Below are positions 44,597 to 56,159 of a stretch of 64,000 nt of DNA, one piece after another. The DNA is from Azolla caroliniana. Its lineage: Eukaryota; Polypodiophyta. Within the stretch, counting starts at the first letter, position 1. The number at the start of each line of letters is the position of its first letter. The notes under the pieces were generated by a model. The model was not told the DNA's origin. It ran no database searches and saw only the letters and a program-made list of their open reading frames with translations. The stretch lies in the NCBI GenBank assembly GCA_043228905.1, contig JBHGNT010000002.1, positions 3,596,001-3,660,000 of the forward strand, read 5' to 3'. Both the position numbers and the translations under genes were made by a program.

Positions 44597-46281
44597 CATG
44601 TTGGCAATGTCCCATTCGGGAAAGAAGGTGAACAAACTTGCATAAAAAATGTCTTACATGTACCCACCATAACGAAGAATTTGGTCTCAGTCAGCCAAAT
44701 TGTGGAGCAAGGGATGCAAGTTCGATTCAACCAAGGAGGTTAATTCATCGAGAAAAAGGCCGACTAATTGCTCGTGGTCGAAGGGAAGGCCAAATGTTTA
44801 TCCTCGAAGCGAACGAGGTAAAATCGGCCATGTTTGCAAAGGGCCTCAAACCCGACACCAACATAGAACTATGGCATAAATGAATTGGCCATATCAATCT
44901 CAACAAACTCAAGGCGATACAATCGAAAGGAGTCGTCATCAGGCTCCCAACCTTCAAAGAGAAAGAGATTGAAGGAAAGCATGCCAATTCGGCAAGCAAC
45001 ATCGGCACCTATTCCCGAAGGAGAGGAACGTAAGCAAAGCCCTATTGGACGTAGTTGAATCGGATGTGTGGGGACCGGCACAGACGACTACGTTTGGAGG
45101 ATGTCGGTACTATGTTACCTTCATTGATGACTTCTCTAGATACACATGGATCTTCCCCATGAGGATGAAGAGCAAAGTGTTTACAAACTTCCAAAAATTC
45201 AAAAGCGAAATTGAAAAGACAACTAGACGTCATGTACGATGTCTTCGGTTAGAGGGAGGAAAGGAATACTTCTCCAATGTGTTCACAGCATACCTTCGAC
45301 AAGAAGGAATTCAGCGAGAATTCACTTGCCGACACACACCGCAACAAAATGGTTTAGCCGAACGCAAGAATTGGCACATCCTCGAAGTAGCAAGGGCCAT
45401 ACTAAATGAGAAGCATATGCCCAAGTCATATTGGGCAGAAGCTGCAAATACCGCCGTCTACCTCATGAACCTTTGCACAACATCCAGAGTGCACGAGGTC
45501 ACCCCGCACGAGAAATACTATGGGAAGAAGCCGGATCTATCCCATTTAAGGATATTCGGCTCCATTGCATACGTGCACATTCCCGATGAGAAGCGGCAAA
45601 AGCTTGACCCAAAATCAGAGAAGTGCATCCTCGTGGGGTACTCACTAGAGCAAAAGGGATACAAGTGCTTCAACCCCTCTACTCGGAAGACTCGTGTATG
45701 TCGGTATGTTGTCTTTGACGCATCGATATCATGGTACAAACCTGAGCCGACTCCTCCCAAACCATCTACGAACAACCTCGACAACACAAAAAATGACGAT
45801 CAACTAAGGTCAATACTCGAAGAGAGTCCGATCTCAACCAGATTGAGCGGACCACAAGAGCCTCCGAGCAACCAAAGCACATATCGGCCAAGTCCACAGA
45901 TGGACAAAGGGAAGGCCAAAATGCCGGAATTTGAAGACGATCACTTCGACGGCAACGAATCGACTCATCCACTCGATAGTGAGTTCGATGGCCTTGATGT
46001 GTCTCTTACGAGGTCCCCCGGAGTTGAGAAAGCACTCACATCAGCAAATGAGAAACTCCATCACTCCACCCGAGAGAAGAATCCGGTTAGCCGATTCAGC
46101 TACAACGACTATATGGCATACCACTATGCCTTTATGATGAAGGTTGCAGCAATGCGAGAATCAAAGAGCTTTGCCGAAGCCGCTAAAGATCCGCGATGGG
46201 TCGAAGAGATGAACGAGGAGATGCAAGCTCTCAGCAAGAATGAGACATGGGATCTCGTCCCTCACTCACCACATAAGAAGG
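44597..46281 (+). pseudogene. Copia-A integrase and RT start
   Basis: 44597-45044 holds the GAG-pre-integrase region (LWHK, then GHINLNKLK) with several stops. From 45045 an open frame covers the integrase core: first Asp in VESDVWGP, then CLRLEGGKEYFS where an Asp normally stands before GG (here Glu), and the catalytic Glu in GLAERKN. YWAEAANTAVYLMN, a Ser/Pro-rich linker and the RT start (WVEEMNEEMQALSKNETWDL) follow. Cut at 46281 by Copia-C; the last residues of the open frame (to 46334) are LTR sequence. Confidence 0.85.
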
Positions 46282-46828
46282 TGACGGGAACTTGTCGTTC
46301 CTTATGCTCAACGCTCGGCCACAACCAAGCTTAGATCATGCACAGAAAACGGGAAATAAATGCACAACACAAAGGAGAGAAAAGGTACACAGGATGTTTA
46401 CGTGGAAAACCCAAACTAAGGGCAAAACCACGGCAACCCACAGGCTGCAAACTATCACTATGTTGGAATGTACAAACAATGAGTTCACGGAGGCAACGAC
46501 CTCGTGCTCACGATCTTCGCCACAGGCGGCGGTTACAACAGAGGCAACAACCTCTTTCTCTCTCTCTCTCTGTACACTGTTACGCGCTCTAATCTCACAC
46601 AGACAAGAAATAATAATAACAACAATATCTAAAAGTTTGCCCTAAGTCATATTTATACTAATATGACTTTTCGGCTATTTACAAATATAGCCTCGATGGA
46701 CTCTCAGAAACATATTTATGAATATGTCTCTTCATCCGGTTCTCACCAGGTCTGTACCATCCGGCTCTCCGTAGCCGGGTACTCCTCATCCGGTTCACAC
46801 CGGGTCTGCACCATCCGGCTCTCCGTTG
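46282..46828 (-). repeat. Copia-C 3' LTR, truncated
   Basis: 547 bp from TGACGGGAACTTG. Nearly identical to 56816-57641 up to the 54-bp repeats, where it joins an inverted copy at about 46828. Confidence 0.85.
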
Positions 46829-47283
46829 TGAACCGGATGAGGAGTACTCGGCTACGGAGAGCCGGATGGTGCAGACCCGGTATGAACCGGATGAGGAGTA
46901 CCCGGCTACGGAGAGCCGGATGGTGCAGACCCGGTGTGAACCGGATGAGGAGTACCCGGCTACGGAGAGTCGGATGGTACAGACCCGGTGAGAACCGGAT
47001 GAAGAGACATATTCGTAAATATGTTTCTGAGAGTCCATCGAGACTATGAGACTATATTTGTAAATAGCCGAAAAGTCATATTAGTATAAATATGACTTAG
47101 GGCAAACTTTTAGTAGAGTTTTTTGTCATTCCTGTTTTGCACGAGATTAGAGCGTGTAACAGTGTACAGAGAGAGAGAGAGAGAGAAAGAGGTTGTTGCC
47201 TCTGTTGTAACCGCCGCCTGTGGTGAAGATCGTGAGCACGAGGTCGTTGCCTCCGTGAACTCACTGTTTGTACACATTCTTCT
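46829..47283 (+). repeat. Inverted Copia-C LTR, first part
   Basis: Starts TGAACCGGATGAGG within the 54-bp repeats and runs through TATA (AGTATAAATATGAC at about 47086) to GTACACATTCT. The remaining LTR part lies at 55083-55264. With 46282-46828 it forms a near-palindrome of about 450-bp arms. Confidence 0.8.
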
Positions 47284-47636
47284 AACGTTCAATGGCTTGA
47301 ATTCTAAAAATACTTTTACACTCATCAAGTATGTTTTGTTGACGACGTTCTTCATCTCATATAAGCCTGATAGCTTCTGCCACATCATAGGCATTTGTGT
47401 CATTCGCCACATGTAGAAGGACACTCACATTGACGCATTGTCAAATTGTGGCCACCGCCTTTTTGTTAAGAAGTTTCGATTCCGACTCTAATACCCCTTG
47501 TGGGTATTTTTGCTCTGTCGATTTGCTTGTATAGGTTTTTTACTATGAGAAGGTCCTCCATCTTTATCTTTGAGTCCGCATAGTTCTGAGAGTTTAGAAC
47601 TATAATGCCTGGGAAACTGCTCACACCTCCATCCAT
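47284..47636 (-). pseudogene. Copia-D gag, N-terminal fragment
   Basis: From Met at 47636: MDGGVSSFPGIIVLNSQNYA, then KIKMEDLLIVKNLYKQIDRAK and, after a frameshift, YDVWQKLSGLYEMKNVVNKT. This is the retrotransposon gag pattern of copia elements. It stops at the inverted Copia-C LTR. Confidence 0.8.
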
Positions 47637-47646
47637 CTTCAACTTT

Positions 47647-47658
47647 GTTCTGATACCA
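47647..47658 (-). other. Copia-D primer-binding site
   Basis: Minus TGGTATCAGAAC, one base from the usual TGGTATCAGAGC, three bases after the LTR end. Confidence 0.75.
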
Positions 47659-47661
47659 GTT

Positions 47662-48269
47662 TGTTGAATTCAAATCGAATGTTCATGAGAAAGTTATGCC
47701 GAGAATACACAACTCGGAATGAGAAACAACAACAAAATGAACAAGATGCACAGTGTTTAACGTGGAAACCCTAACCGGGAAAAAACCACGGGAGAAACAG
47801 AGATCCACTAAACAAGCGAATACAGAAAACGGTTACAATCTTCTCTGATGCACACAGAGGATAACCCGCTTAGGGTGCTTAGCAAGTTCATTGAACTTTG
47901 CTGCCGCTCTCTCTTCTCTGTCACACTCAACAACAAAGGTTCACAACTATTTTGTTTTACACTCACTATGTTTGCCCTAAGTATATTTATACTTATACAC
48001 CGTATAGGCTATTTACAAATGTTGCCACTACTACTGTCATTCCTATTATAACAATAATAGTTATTCAGCCGACTGATCGACTAGTCAACTCCAGTGTCAA
48101 CTGTCTAGTTGGCCTTGTCTTCGACCATCCAGTCAGCCCAACTAGTTGGTCATGTCTTCGACTTAGACTGTCCTACTTTCGACTCCCCCAATCGACTCTT
48201 CATGTCTTTGAATGTCAGTACTCGGCCCGACCAGTCGGCTGCTCCCATAGGAGGGACATATTCCTAACA
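47662..48269 (-). repeat. Copia-D 5' LTR
   Basis: 608 bp. Minus sense starts TGTTAGGAATATGTCCCTCC and ends GAATTCAACA. Its start matches the solo LTR at 26210. Inserted in the RNase H part of a plus-strand copia (Copia-F). Confidence 0.8.
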
Positions 48270-48545
48270 TGATGTTCCCACTCCGATCCCAATCTACTAC
48301 GACAACATCAATAGCATGCAGCTGGCAAAGAACCCCATTTTCCATGCTCGCATGAAGCAAATAGAAGTGCATTATCACTTTGTGTGCTAGTGGGTCTTGA
48401 GTGGTGATGTTGAACTCTGGTATGTTTCAATGGATCGGTTGGTGGTCGACATCTTCACCAAGGCGCTCGGATCAAACAAGTTGTAGCACTTTTCAGAGAT
48501 GCTTGGGTTACAACATCTCCACGTGCTGCCCTTGAGGGGGAGAAT
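48270..48545 (+). pseudogene. Copia-F RNase H C-terminal end
   Basis: Reads PIYYDNINSMQLAKNPIFHA, then VHYHFV, TAG, and VSMDRLVVDIFTKALGSNK, the last part of copia RNase H. A GGGGGAGAA purine run (about 48533) follows. The 5' part is cut off by the Copia-D LTR. Confidence 0.8.
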
Positions 48546-49043
48546 AGGTGGATCAACAAGCGGAGAGCAACAAAAGAAAGCCGAATTAGATGCGGAATCG
48601 ACTGAAGAGTTGGAACAGGCAACAAAAGAGACAGAGTCGACCGAAAAAAAAGACGAGAACCAGAACATGGTATGATGTGGTAAAGCGCCTAGAAAAGGAA
48701 GAAGAATTGGAGACAACCAATTCGGACAAGAGAGCGAACGAATCGGAGGCAACTGATTCGGTCAAGTAGTTCAATTCGAATGAGTTGAATCACATAAAGG
48801 CTGAGCAAGCGAGAGGGCAATTGAAGTCGATGCTGACACGGAGGAGCCGACGGGTCGAGAAGCGTCAATATCACAATAACAAGGGAGCTGAGATGGGCCT
48901 GATGAGCGGACAAGCCAATCGAGGAGGTCGAGATGCGAGGGACCGGACGAGTCGAGGAGCATTAGCAAGGCGTGAAGATGCTAGGAGGAGCTAGAGACAA
49001 GGATCGGCGGATGCTGACATAAAAGATCGACCTGAACGTGAGC
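48546..49043 (+). other. Copia-F 3' untranslated region
   Basis: Glu/Lys-rich short frames without recognised domains, running to a second purine tract TTGAGGGAGAG at 49044-49054. Rich in GA and in GAGTCGA words. Confidence 0.45.
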
Positions 49044-50595
49044 TTGAGGGAGAGTGTTGCATGAGAAAGCTCAACGTGGGCCAACCAACAACCGGCTAGT
49101 TGGCCGGACTAAGAGATGGCCAACGAATGAAGGAAGGATAGAGAAATCTGACCTGAAAATCGAGGCTGAGGCCAGTTGACAGCGATGAGCAGTAGGGTTG
49201 GTCGACGGGCCAGACATATAGTGACCACCGACGTTTGACTGAGCGAACAGACGATGACAAAGCCGGCCGCCGAAAGGCGATGCCTGTAAAGACAGTTAGG
49301 ATAGCTGGTTGGATAGCCAACAATCGTCGGACAACCATCAGATAGCGACCACCGGCGCATGGAGAAAAATAGGCGGTCAGACAACCGGTCGAATAGAGAG
49401 ATGGTCAAAGAAATGGGGGACAGAACCAGCTGGACATAGAGACAGATAGACAGTCCTAGAGCCGACTGACGGATAACGACGGGCGATGTACGCCGATGGA
49501 GATGGCGATGGACAGAGATCAAGAGGGAAGACGGAGACAAACAAAAGTACTCCGCTCAACATCTGAAGTAAAGAAGGAGAAAATCAAGAAAGAAGAAGAA
49601 GAAGAGGAAAGACGAAGAAGAGGATAGAAGAAGAAGAAGAGATAAAGAGAGAAGACGAAGAAGAAAAAGGTGACGAAGAAGAAGAAGAAGGAAGAGCAAA
49701 GGTAGAGAGGAGAGAATGGGTAAAGCCATGAGATGAAGTTCGAGATTACATAGGAAAGGAAAAAAAGCGGAGGTTGTCATAGATGAGCATGTCAAGAAAA
49801 TGAAGAATTCGACGACAAAAGAGGAAGAAGAAAGCAAGGAAAGAAAGTAGAAGAAAAAGAAAGGGGTAGAAAACGAAATTTCCAAAACAAGAGGGCATAC
49901 AACTAAATTTGATAAGGCCATATGATAAAATTTCAAAAATGTGAGGGTAAAAAATGAAAATTTCAAAGACCAAGGGGTACAAAACATTAAACTGCAGAAT
50001 ACACATACACGCAACGACTTTACAACCCATGCAGTAGCGGACGAGCCGATTGGTGTGTGATCCAACTGAGAGATGTGTTGACCGAATGAGAAGGTTTGGG
50101 TCAAGAAAACCTCTGATCGAAGTTATCGATCGTGGAGCTGTGATCAGGTCGAGGGATTTTCGACCAACGAGACGACCGATAGAGTTCTGGTTTATAAAAG
50201 TTGACATGGCAATTGGGTTCACCTTGCAATGCATTGTCCCACAGGCATGCCATCTGTTACTCATAGGAGTGTATGGGGCGGTGTAAGGGACAAACGCAAT
50301 AAAGGGGTTCTGATATATGCGTAATGTATACGAGTGTGAGTGAGGATACATATATATGTATGAACACATCCACAATTATGTGCATGTTAACAAGAATGTA
50401 ACAATCTTCTTTTGTAATAGTCATATTATGCAACTGTTACATTATGTACTATATAAACCCCTTATCGGGCATGTAATGCATATATAATTTTTCCCTCTAA
50501 TTTTCTATGTGTCTCTTTCTCTCTCTCCCTCTCCCTCACGTGTAAACCCCTTGGGTGGAGCTGTTCTTGGCTCCACCCCCCACCCATCAACAACC
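49044..50595 (+). repeat. Probable Copia-F 3' LTR
   Basis: After the purine tract a TG start (TGTTGCATGAGAAAGC, 49055) opens a region with TATA (ACTATATAAACCCC at about 50449), pyrimidine-rich sequence, and CCACCCATCAACA near 50590 as a possible end. No second LTR is present to prove the borders. Confidence 0.45.
49560..49880. repeat. GAA/GAAGAG-rich low-complexity tract
   Basis: Long purine-rich run of AAGAAGAAG type. The 182-codon Leu/Phe/Ser-rich frame on the other strand is its shadow. Confidence 0.85.
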
Positions 50596-50904
50596 ATTCA
50601 AGGCACATACCGGAGGATTTTTGGTTTTGTGTGGAGTGGATATCATGATGTGGGCATGAGGAAGGTGGGAATGCAATAAGGAAATGTCTAAAATATATGA
50701 GAAAAGCAAGGGGAAGAAAAAGGGGCCATAAATATATAATGGCCTAGTGGTTAGAGCCATGACTTAGTAGATGCTAGAAGGATTATATGAAATCGTGTCC
50801 ACCAAATAGGTTCATCTAGAGGAATTAAGTGATAAGGGACACAATGGGCAATTAGATGGGTTTGACTTTGTATTGCACCTCATCTACTATAGTTCAAATT
50901 TAAT
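50596..50904. other. Non-coding, with a pol III A-box-like word
   Basis: TGGCCTAGTGGTTAGAGCC at about 50742-50760 resembles a tRNA A box, but no clear B box follows. No coding sequence. Confidence 0.4.
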
Positions 50905-51800
50905 TCAATTACTATTAAAGAGAGAGACTATTTGTGTGTGAGTGAGAGAATCTATATGAGACAATCCAAGTCTCTCGAAAAGAAACGGGAGGTCAAAGGG
51001 TTTCGATGTAGGTGTGGCCCATGGTCCGGATGTAGAAACTACCCCAACCATGGCATCTAGGCGGTGTAGATCACGTTTCCTTATTTTCTTAATTGGTTCT
51101 ACACCATGTCGAGTTGCTTTAAAACCCGACAACTGAGGGCGTTTGGTTCTTCTTTGGTTTTCTACTTCATCAAGGAAGAGGACGAGTGGTTCATGTGTGT
51201 CCACATTCATCGTCTTCCCTTGTCCATGAAAAACTTCATTGGCTACATGTAGGTGAATATTAGAAAAGTTATTGTTAATATTTTGTAGTTTATTCTCTCT
51301 ATGTTGTTTTAGCTCTAAGATATATCTACCTAACTTCTTTATATCTAGAGCATCTAATAGTTTGGAGAGGGTGGGAGAAGGTCTGAGTATGTCTTGGTAT
51401 TTTTCCCTTATCTTGGCGTAAGTTGGACACTTGCATGTAAAGTGGTACTCACCTCTATTTCTATGTGACATAATCTACATATCCGTTCCTCTCTAGGAAC
51501 CCCATTAGTACAACCATTCTCAATATCAAGTTGGTGAGATGATATTCGAAGTTATCCAATGGCAACCCTTAGTGCATTTGGTAAGAATGTATCTAGATAT
51601 TTTAGTCGTGTAATAAAACCTAACTTAGAGAAGTGGATGAAGTGTTCCTTATAGTACAACATTTTAGATGGGAGTGACTCTAATGGGGTGATCCATTTAT
51701 AGAGAGTGTAAATTTGCCATATTTCTTGGCGTATTAATTTATTACAGTCCTCATGAGAGATTAAAATTTGCAAGAAGCCAACTCACCATCATGCTATACC
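50905..51800 (-). pseudogene. Non-LTR retrotransposon RT C-terminal end
   Basis: Minus-strand frames read YLDTFLPNALRVAIG, then LRISSHQLDIENG, PREERICRLCHIEIE and, in another frame, GEYHFTCKCPTYAKIREKY. This R-x-C-x-x-C ... E-Y-H-F-x-x-x-C-P-x-Y pattern is the C-terminal zinc-binding end of non-LTR elements. Different from the LINE at 3491. Two frameshifts are visible. The open frame to 50905 (188 codons) covers the last part. Confidence 0.55.
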
Positions 51801-52508
51801 AAGAGCTAGTATATCCGGACTCATAAAGTGATTGAGATGCCTCAAAAGCACATGGTGAAGGTTTTTCTCGCTATCTAAATACTATCTACAACGTTGAAAA
51901 TACAACCGATACCAAACATCTGAGGATTGATGTGGACTTGGAGAAGGTTTTCGAGGTTGGTAAACTAGTGATTTACATTAGGAGACATTTGGATTTCTTC
52001 ACATTGTAATTTGAAACCCGATTTTTTCGGTTAGGGTAGAGTGGAAACATGTGGTTTGATAGGTCTCACCATACCCCATCTTGTTAGCCATCTAGTGGGA
52101 CATATATTAGTGGCTTCATTCTCGATTTAAAAAACAAATGTATTTAAAGGGAAGAGGTCTATTCCAATGTTCAATACGCCATTATTTATTGTTGCACATT
52201 CACATGCTTAAACAAAAGAAATGAGAATCCTCGAATATGGAACACAATCATCTTGCATGTATAGTGAAACATTGTGTAACATAATTTATCATCATTGAAA
52301 TGAAACTAGCCATTGATCTTTGCACGGTTTTGTAGGATCCACGATATTAAGTTTCATTATTAATAAATAAATAAATAAATCTTCCTACATATAGGAAGAC
52401 AATGCATTCACCAATTCATATTAATTGGTATGAAAGAAAGAGTTTCCTAAAGCCATGTATTTTTTTATCAATCCCAGAAATGAGGAAGATAATTCAAGCA
52501 TCTATAAT
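51801..52508. other. AT-rich non-coding, 3' flank of the dirigent gene
   Basis: No coding sequence. An (AATA)n run near 52360-52378. The bases near 52440-52508 would be the 3' UTR of the dirigent gene. Confidence 0.5.
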
Positions 52509-53060
52509 TTAGAGCCACCAAAGGCGAGTTTTATAGAATTTTGTGACCTTGGCAGTTGAGTTGCCAGTAGGTGGCGTAAAATTGAAGTTGTTGGCGATAG
52601 TGTAGCCATACACGCCACGAAAGTCACCAGTGCCACCTGTCACGGCTAATTCGAAGGGTTGTCCACTACCAAAGTCGGCCTCACCTTGTGTGGTGAAAGT
52701 GCCCTTGAGACCCCCTTTCTTGGGATTAACGTAATGCACAACGGTGTTGACAACAAAAATGGTGGCATTGACAGTGTTGGAGGTCACCACAGAGGTGCCG
52801 CGAATGACGCCCAATACTTGGGAGGTTGGGTTTCCTGTCTTGGTCAATGTGTAGTTATAAACCACTTGAAGGCCAACACCAGTGAATGTGCCTTTGGCCG
52901 GAGGAACAGCTGCTGAGACCATCCCAAACTCATTCACCCCAAGTTGTTGTTGTGTGTAGTACTTCAATACCACCTTCTTTTTTGCTGCAACACATGCTGC
53001 CATTAGAAGCACCATGAGTACCATCATGTTCATGTAGGAAACGTTATATCTAGACGCCAT
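52509..53060 (-). CDS. Dirigent-family protein
   Basis: 183 codons, single exon, intact. Residues 1-26 are a signal peptide (hydrophobic MMVLMVLLMAACVAA), so the product is probably secreted to the cell wall. The mature part shows the dirigent beta-barrel pattern: VNEFGMVSAAVPPAKGTFTG, then VLGVIRGTSV, and the C-terminal motif LAVTGGTGDFRGVYGY followed by KFYKTRLW. N-glycosylation sequons NYT, NAT and NST are present. Dirigent proteins steer phenoxy-radical coupling in lignan and lignin-related pathways; the substrate here is unknown. ATG at 53060 is the first Met after a TATA-like site. It is surrounded by transposon pieces yet has no damage, which suggests selection or recent arrival. Confidence 0.88.
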   Translation of the reverse strand: MASRYNVSYMNMMVLMVLLMAACVAAKKKVVLKYYTQQQLGVNEFGMVSAAVPPAKGTFTGVGLQVVYNYTLTKTGNPTSQVLGVIRGTSVVTSNTVNATIFVVNTVVHYVNPKKGGLKGTFTTQGEADFGSGQPFELAVTGGTGDFRGVYGYTIANNFNFTPPTGNSTAKVTKFYKTRLWWL

Positions 53061-53146
53061 TGCTATACGTATTGAGATGAATTCTAAGTACTGATGATGA
53101 GGTTTTCAAGAGAGATATGGAATGACCTTTGCAAGGATTTGGCTAG

Positions 53147-53155
53147 CTTTAAATA
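53147..53155 (-). promoter_or_regulatory. TATA-like box of the dirigent gene
   Basis: Minus TATTTAAAG, about 87-95 bases before the ATG, a usual plant distance for TATA plus 5' UTR. Confidence 0.4.
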
Positions 53156-53465
53156 CAACATGTAGAAGCTTAGTTTAATTGTATGCCATGCTTACTTTTG
53201 TGAGCATGAAATGATATTTTAATTTCATCGTGACACGATCATGGAAGTAAAGTTCCGAAGGCATGCATGGCAATATTGTCATGATGAATTTCATGTATTC
53301 CAAGTTGACCATTCAATAATATGACTAGTTAGTTCCAATTTAATTTTCCATTCAATATTAAAGTGCATCTTAAATCACCATTACAAGCATCACGATTTCC
53401 CCAAACATCATTTAATGTAAAAGGAATAAAGAATTTAAGTACAAATATTTTATCCTAAACAACTT
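53156..53465. other. Upstream flank of the dirigent gene
   Basis: AT-rich, with CATGCATGG (RY-like) at about 53262. Nothing else recognised. Confidence 0.4.
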
Positions 53466-54240
53466 TTGAGAATATTAAAGAGGCAACTCTCTCCAAGATG
53501 GTCTGGTTCATCGTTTCAGCTAGCCCGTTTAACATTGGCATCTTTGGCACGATATATTCAAGCCGGATTCCCTTTTACCGACAGTTCTCCTCGAACTGCC
53601 CCTGGTATTCACTGCCATTGTCCGTTCGGACCACCTTCAAGTTCCATCCAGTTCTCTCTTGGCTCTCACCTGGAACACCTTGAAGACACTCAATACTTGA
53701 TCCTTCGTCTTTTGCACGTAAGCCCACAACTTATGACTATAATCATTTATGAAGGTTACGAAGTACTGTCTACCGGAATGAGACCTTGCATCTATATAGC
53801 ACACATCGGTCTATACAAGTTCGAAGGCAGTTTTCCTCTACATCAAAGGCCTAGATCAAAAGGTGGCTCTATTTCATTTGTCGGCCAAGCAGACGACACA
53901 TTTGTCCAAATGCACATTCTTCACCTCCGGCAAGAGTTGTTTTCCGGCCAGCATCTCCATATCCTTCTAACTCATGTGAGATAGCCTCATATGCCACAAC
54001 TCTCCAGTTGTGTCGGCTGTCGCATTTACCTCATTTCGGCTCAGTAGTACATGCATCACATATAATGTATTTTACTTCTTGAACCGAACCACGATCAAGT
54101 TCCCTCTGCAGAATCTCCATGTGCCATTTCGGAAATGACCGCTATAACCTTCGTCATCGAGCTGTCCAACCGATATTAGATTCAATAAAATCCTTTCGAG
54201 TCATAATGTGAGTGTCATGATCCTTTCGATGCATGATGTG
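53466..54240 (-). pseudogene. Copia integrase fragment
   Basis: Minus-strand frames read YFVTFINDYSHKLWAYVQKT, then KDQVLSVFKVFQ, VRTDNGSEYQG (broken) and, near the right end, GELWHMRLSHMS and HLDKCVVCLA. This is the GAG-pre-integrase plus integrase core of a copia element close to Copia-C. Stops and frameshifts abound. No LTRs attached. Confidence 0.7.
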
Positions 54241-55082
54241 AGTACTATCATGACACCCTCCACACTTGTTCGAGAGACTTGGGCATTAACCAATGTAAGA
54301 CCCAAGAGAAGGACAATGGCAGTGAGGAAGCAAGGGCCAACGTAGATGCGTGCGACAGAGAGATAGCCAAAGAGATGGCTATGGACAAGATGGCAAAAGC
54401 AAAAGCCGATAAAGATGAGAATCCCTCCACACAGGTTCCGGAGAGTTCTGCAATTATGCTCGAGAACCAACATAAGACCAGAGATGGAAGGTGGCGGTGA
54501 GGAAGCGAAGGTCAAAGCTAATACATATGATGAAGAGGTCAAACAAAGCACAATAGTGCATGATGAGGGCCAAACGAATGAAGTGAATTCGAAGGGCATT
54601 CTATAGGATTTGATCACAATATCTAACTCGAAAGAGGACACCATTACAAAGATCGAACCATCGATGGTCAACTCTCACATGAGAGCATACTATGAAAAAG
54701 GAAGAAGCGAAAAACATGCAATCTGGTAGTCTAAGGGCCTAAATGTGAGCATGTACTTGAAGCATGGGCTACAAGGAATAGTCAAAGTCGATGTTCGGAT
54801 GATTCCTAACAAAGACAAGCTTGGATTGACAGAAGAAGGAAGATTGAAGTTTCTTGTCCATAAAGGTGATCGAAATGAAAGCAACACATGCATGGTGCAT
54901 GAAGGGTTATGGTTGGGGAAGGCGAAGGAGGCCATGACAACCGGTCGTGGTGATGCAAAGCTCTGTCGAAGGATTTGGTGGTTTGGATGGTCCCCATGGC
55001 TATGGTGGAAAGAGTGGTCATGGTGGCATTGGAAGAGATTTAAGTAGGCAATGAGTGGGTTCAAGGTCAGTCTCAATCATAG
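54241..55082. other. Unassigned sequence with short open frames
   Basis: Frames such as 54745-55047 (+) and 54690-55076 (-) show no domain I know. GA-rich, with repeated GATGGC and AAAGCC words. It ends at the inverted LTR fragment. Confidence 0.4.
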
Positions 55083-55264
55083 ATAGTGATAGTTTGCAGC
55101 CTGTGGGCTGCCGTGGTTTTTCCCTCAGTTTGGGTTTTCCACGTAAACATCCTGTCTACCATTTCTCTCCTTTGTGTCATGCATTTGTTTCCTGTTTTCT
55201 GTGTATGATCCTAAGCTCGGTTGTGGCCAAGCGTTGCGCAAAGGGAGCGTTGAGTTCCCGTCAG
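55083..55264 (+). repeat. Inverted Copia-C LTR, second part
   Basis: ATAGTGATAGTTTGCAGCC ... GAGTTCCCGTCA completes the LTR begun at 46829-47283. It abuts integrase codons of Copia-C in the opposite orientation, with no primer-binding site between. Confidence 0.8.
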
Positions 55265-56159
55265 CATGTGACTTCGTGTCTACTTGACACACATCCGTAT
55301 GCACCAACTCCAGTGGTGCATTACGTCTCATCGGTGGCCTTGGTCGGAAGGAGGTCCGGTTCTGCTTACCGGCCAGACAATCAATGCACTTCTCTAAGTG
55401 CACGTTCTTCACTGGAATGAGGTTGTCGTCTGCAAGCCTCTTCATCCCCTTCTCGCTCATATGACACAGCCTCTTGTGCCACAGCTCACCGGCAGTGTCG
55501 GATGCCACGTTCACTTCTTCCGGGCATAACCGGGCATTCATCAGGTACAGTGTGTTGACCTTCCAGGCCCTAGCCACAATCAGGCTCCCTTTGTTGAACT
55601 TCATGACACCGTTCCGGATGCTACCTGTGTAGCCTTCATCATCTAGCTGACCAGCTGATATCAGGTTCAGACGAACCTCCGGAACGTGTCGGACATCCTT
55701 CAGCAACAACTTGCATCCGGTTGGTGTTGTCAGCCACATGTCTCCTATGCCGAAAATTCGGCATGTACCTTCATTCCCCATCCAGACACAGCTGTGATCA
55801 CCGGCTGAGTAGGATGAGAAGCATTTCCGGTCCGGGGTAAGGTGGAACGACGCTCCGGAGTCTACCACCCAGGTCATCTCGTCGCCGGCAAGGTTTATCT
55901 CACTCTCCTCTATGATGAGCATCAACTCCTCTTCACTTGCCGCGATTGCCGTCGTTCCCTTCCGGTCCGGTCCCCTACGGTCTTTGCCGTTCCGGTCCGG
56001 TGTCCGCTTCGAATCGGTACCGTCGGTTTCCTTGTCTTTACGGAAATGCCGACAGTTCTTTTGGAAGTGTCCCGGCTTGCCGCAATAGAAGCAAGTAGGC
56101 CTCCCCCTTGACTTTGACCGTGTCCCCGACTTCTCCCGGTTCTAGGGACTACGGTTTCT
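55265..56159 (-). pseudogene. Copia-C protease and integrase start
   Basis: In frame with gag after the TAG at 56160: zinc knuckle CFYCGKPGHFQKNC, protease WVVDSGASFHLT with intact D-S-G, LNLISAGQLDDEG, ELWHKRLCHMSEKG, CIDCLAGKQNR and LELVHTDVCQVDTKSH. The HHCC region is whole; the integrase core, RT and RNase H are missing. The frame stays open from 55925 to the LTR junction. Confidence 0.85.

Noticed and set aside
45766-45972. Minus-strand frames within Copia-A integrase
   Set aside because: Shadows of the plus-strand integrase frame.
49556-50104. 182-codon Leu/Ser/Phe-rich minus-strand frame
   Set aside because: Antisense of a GA-rich low-complexity tract.
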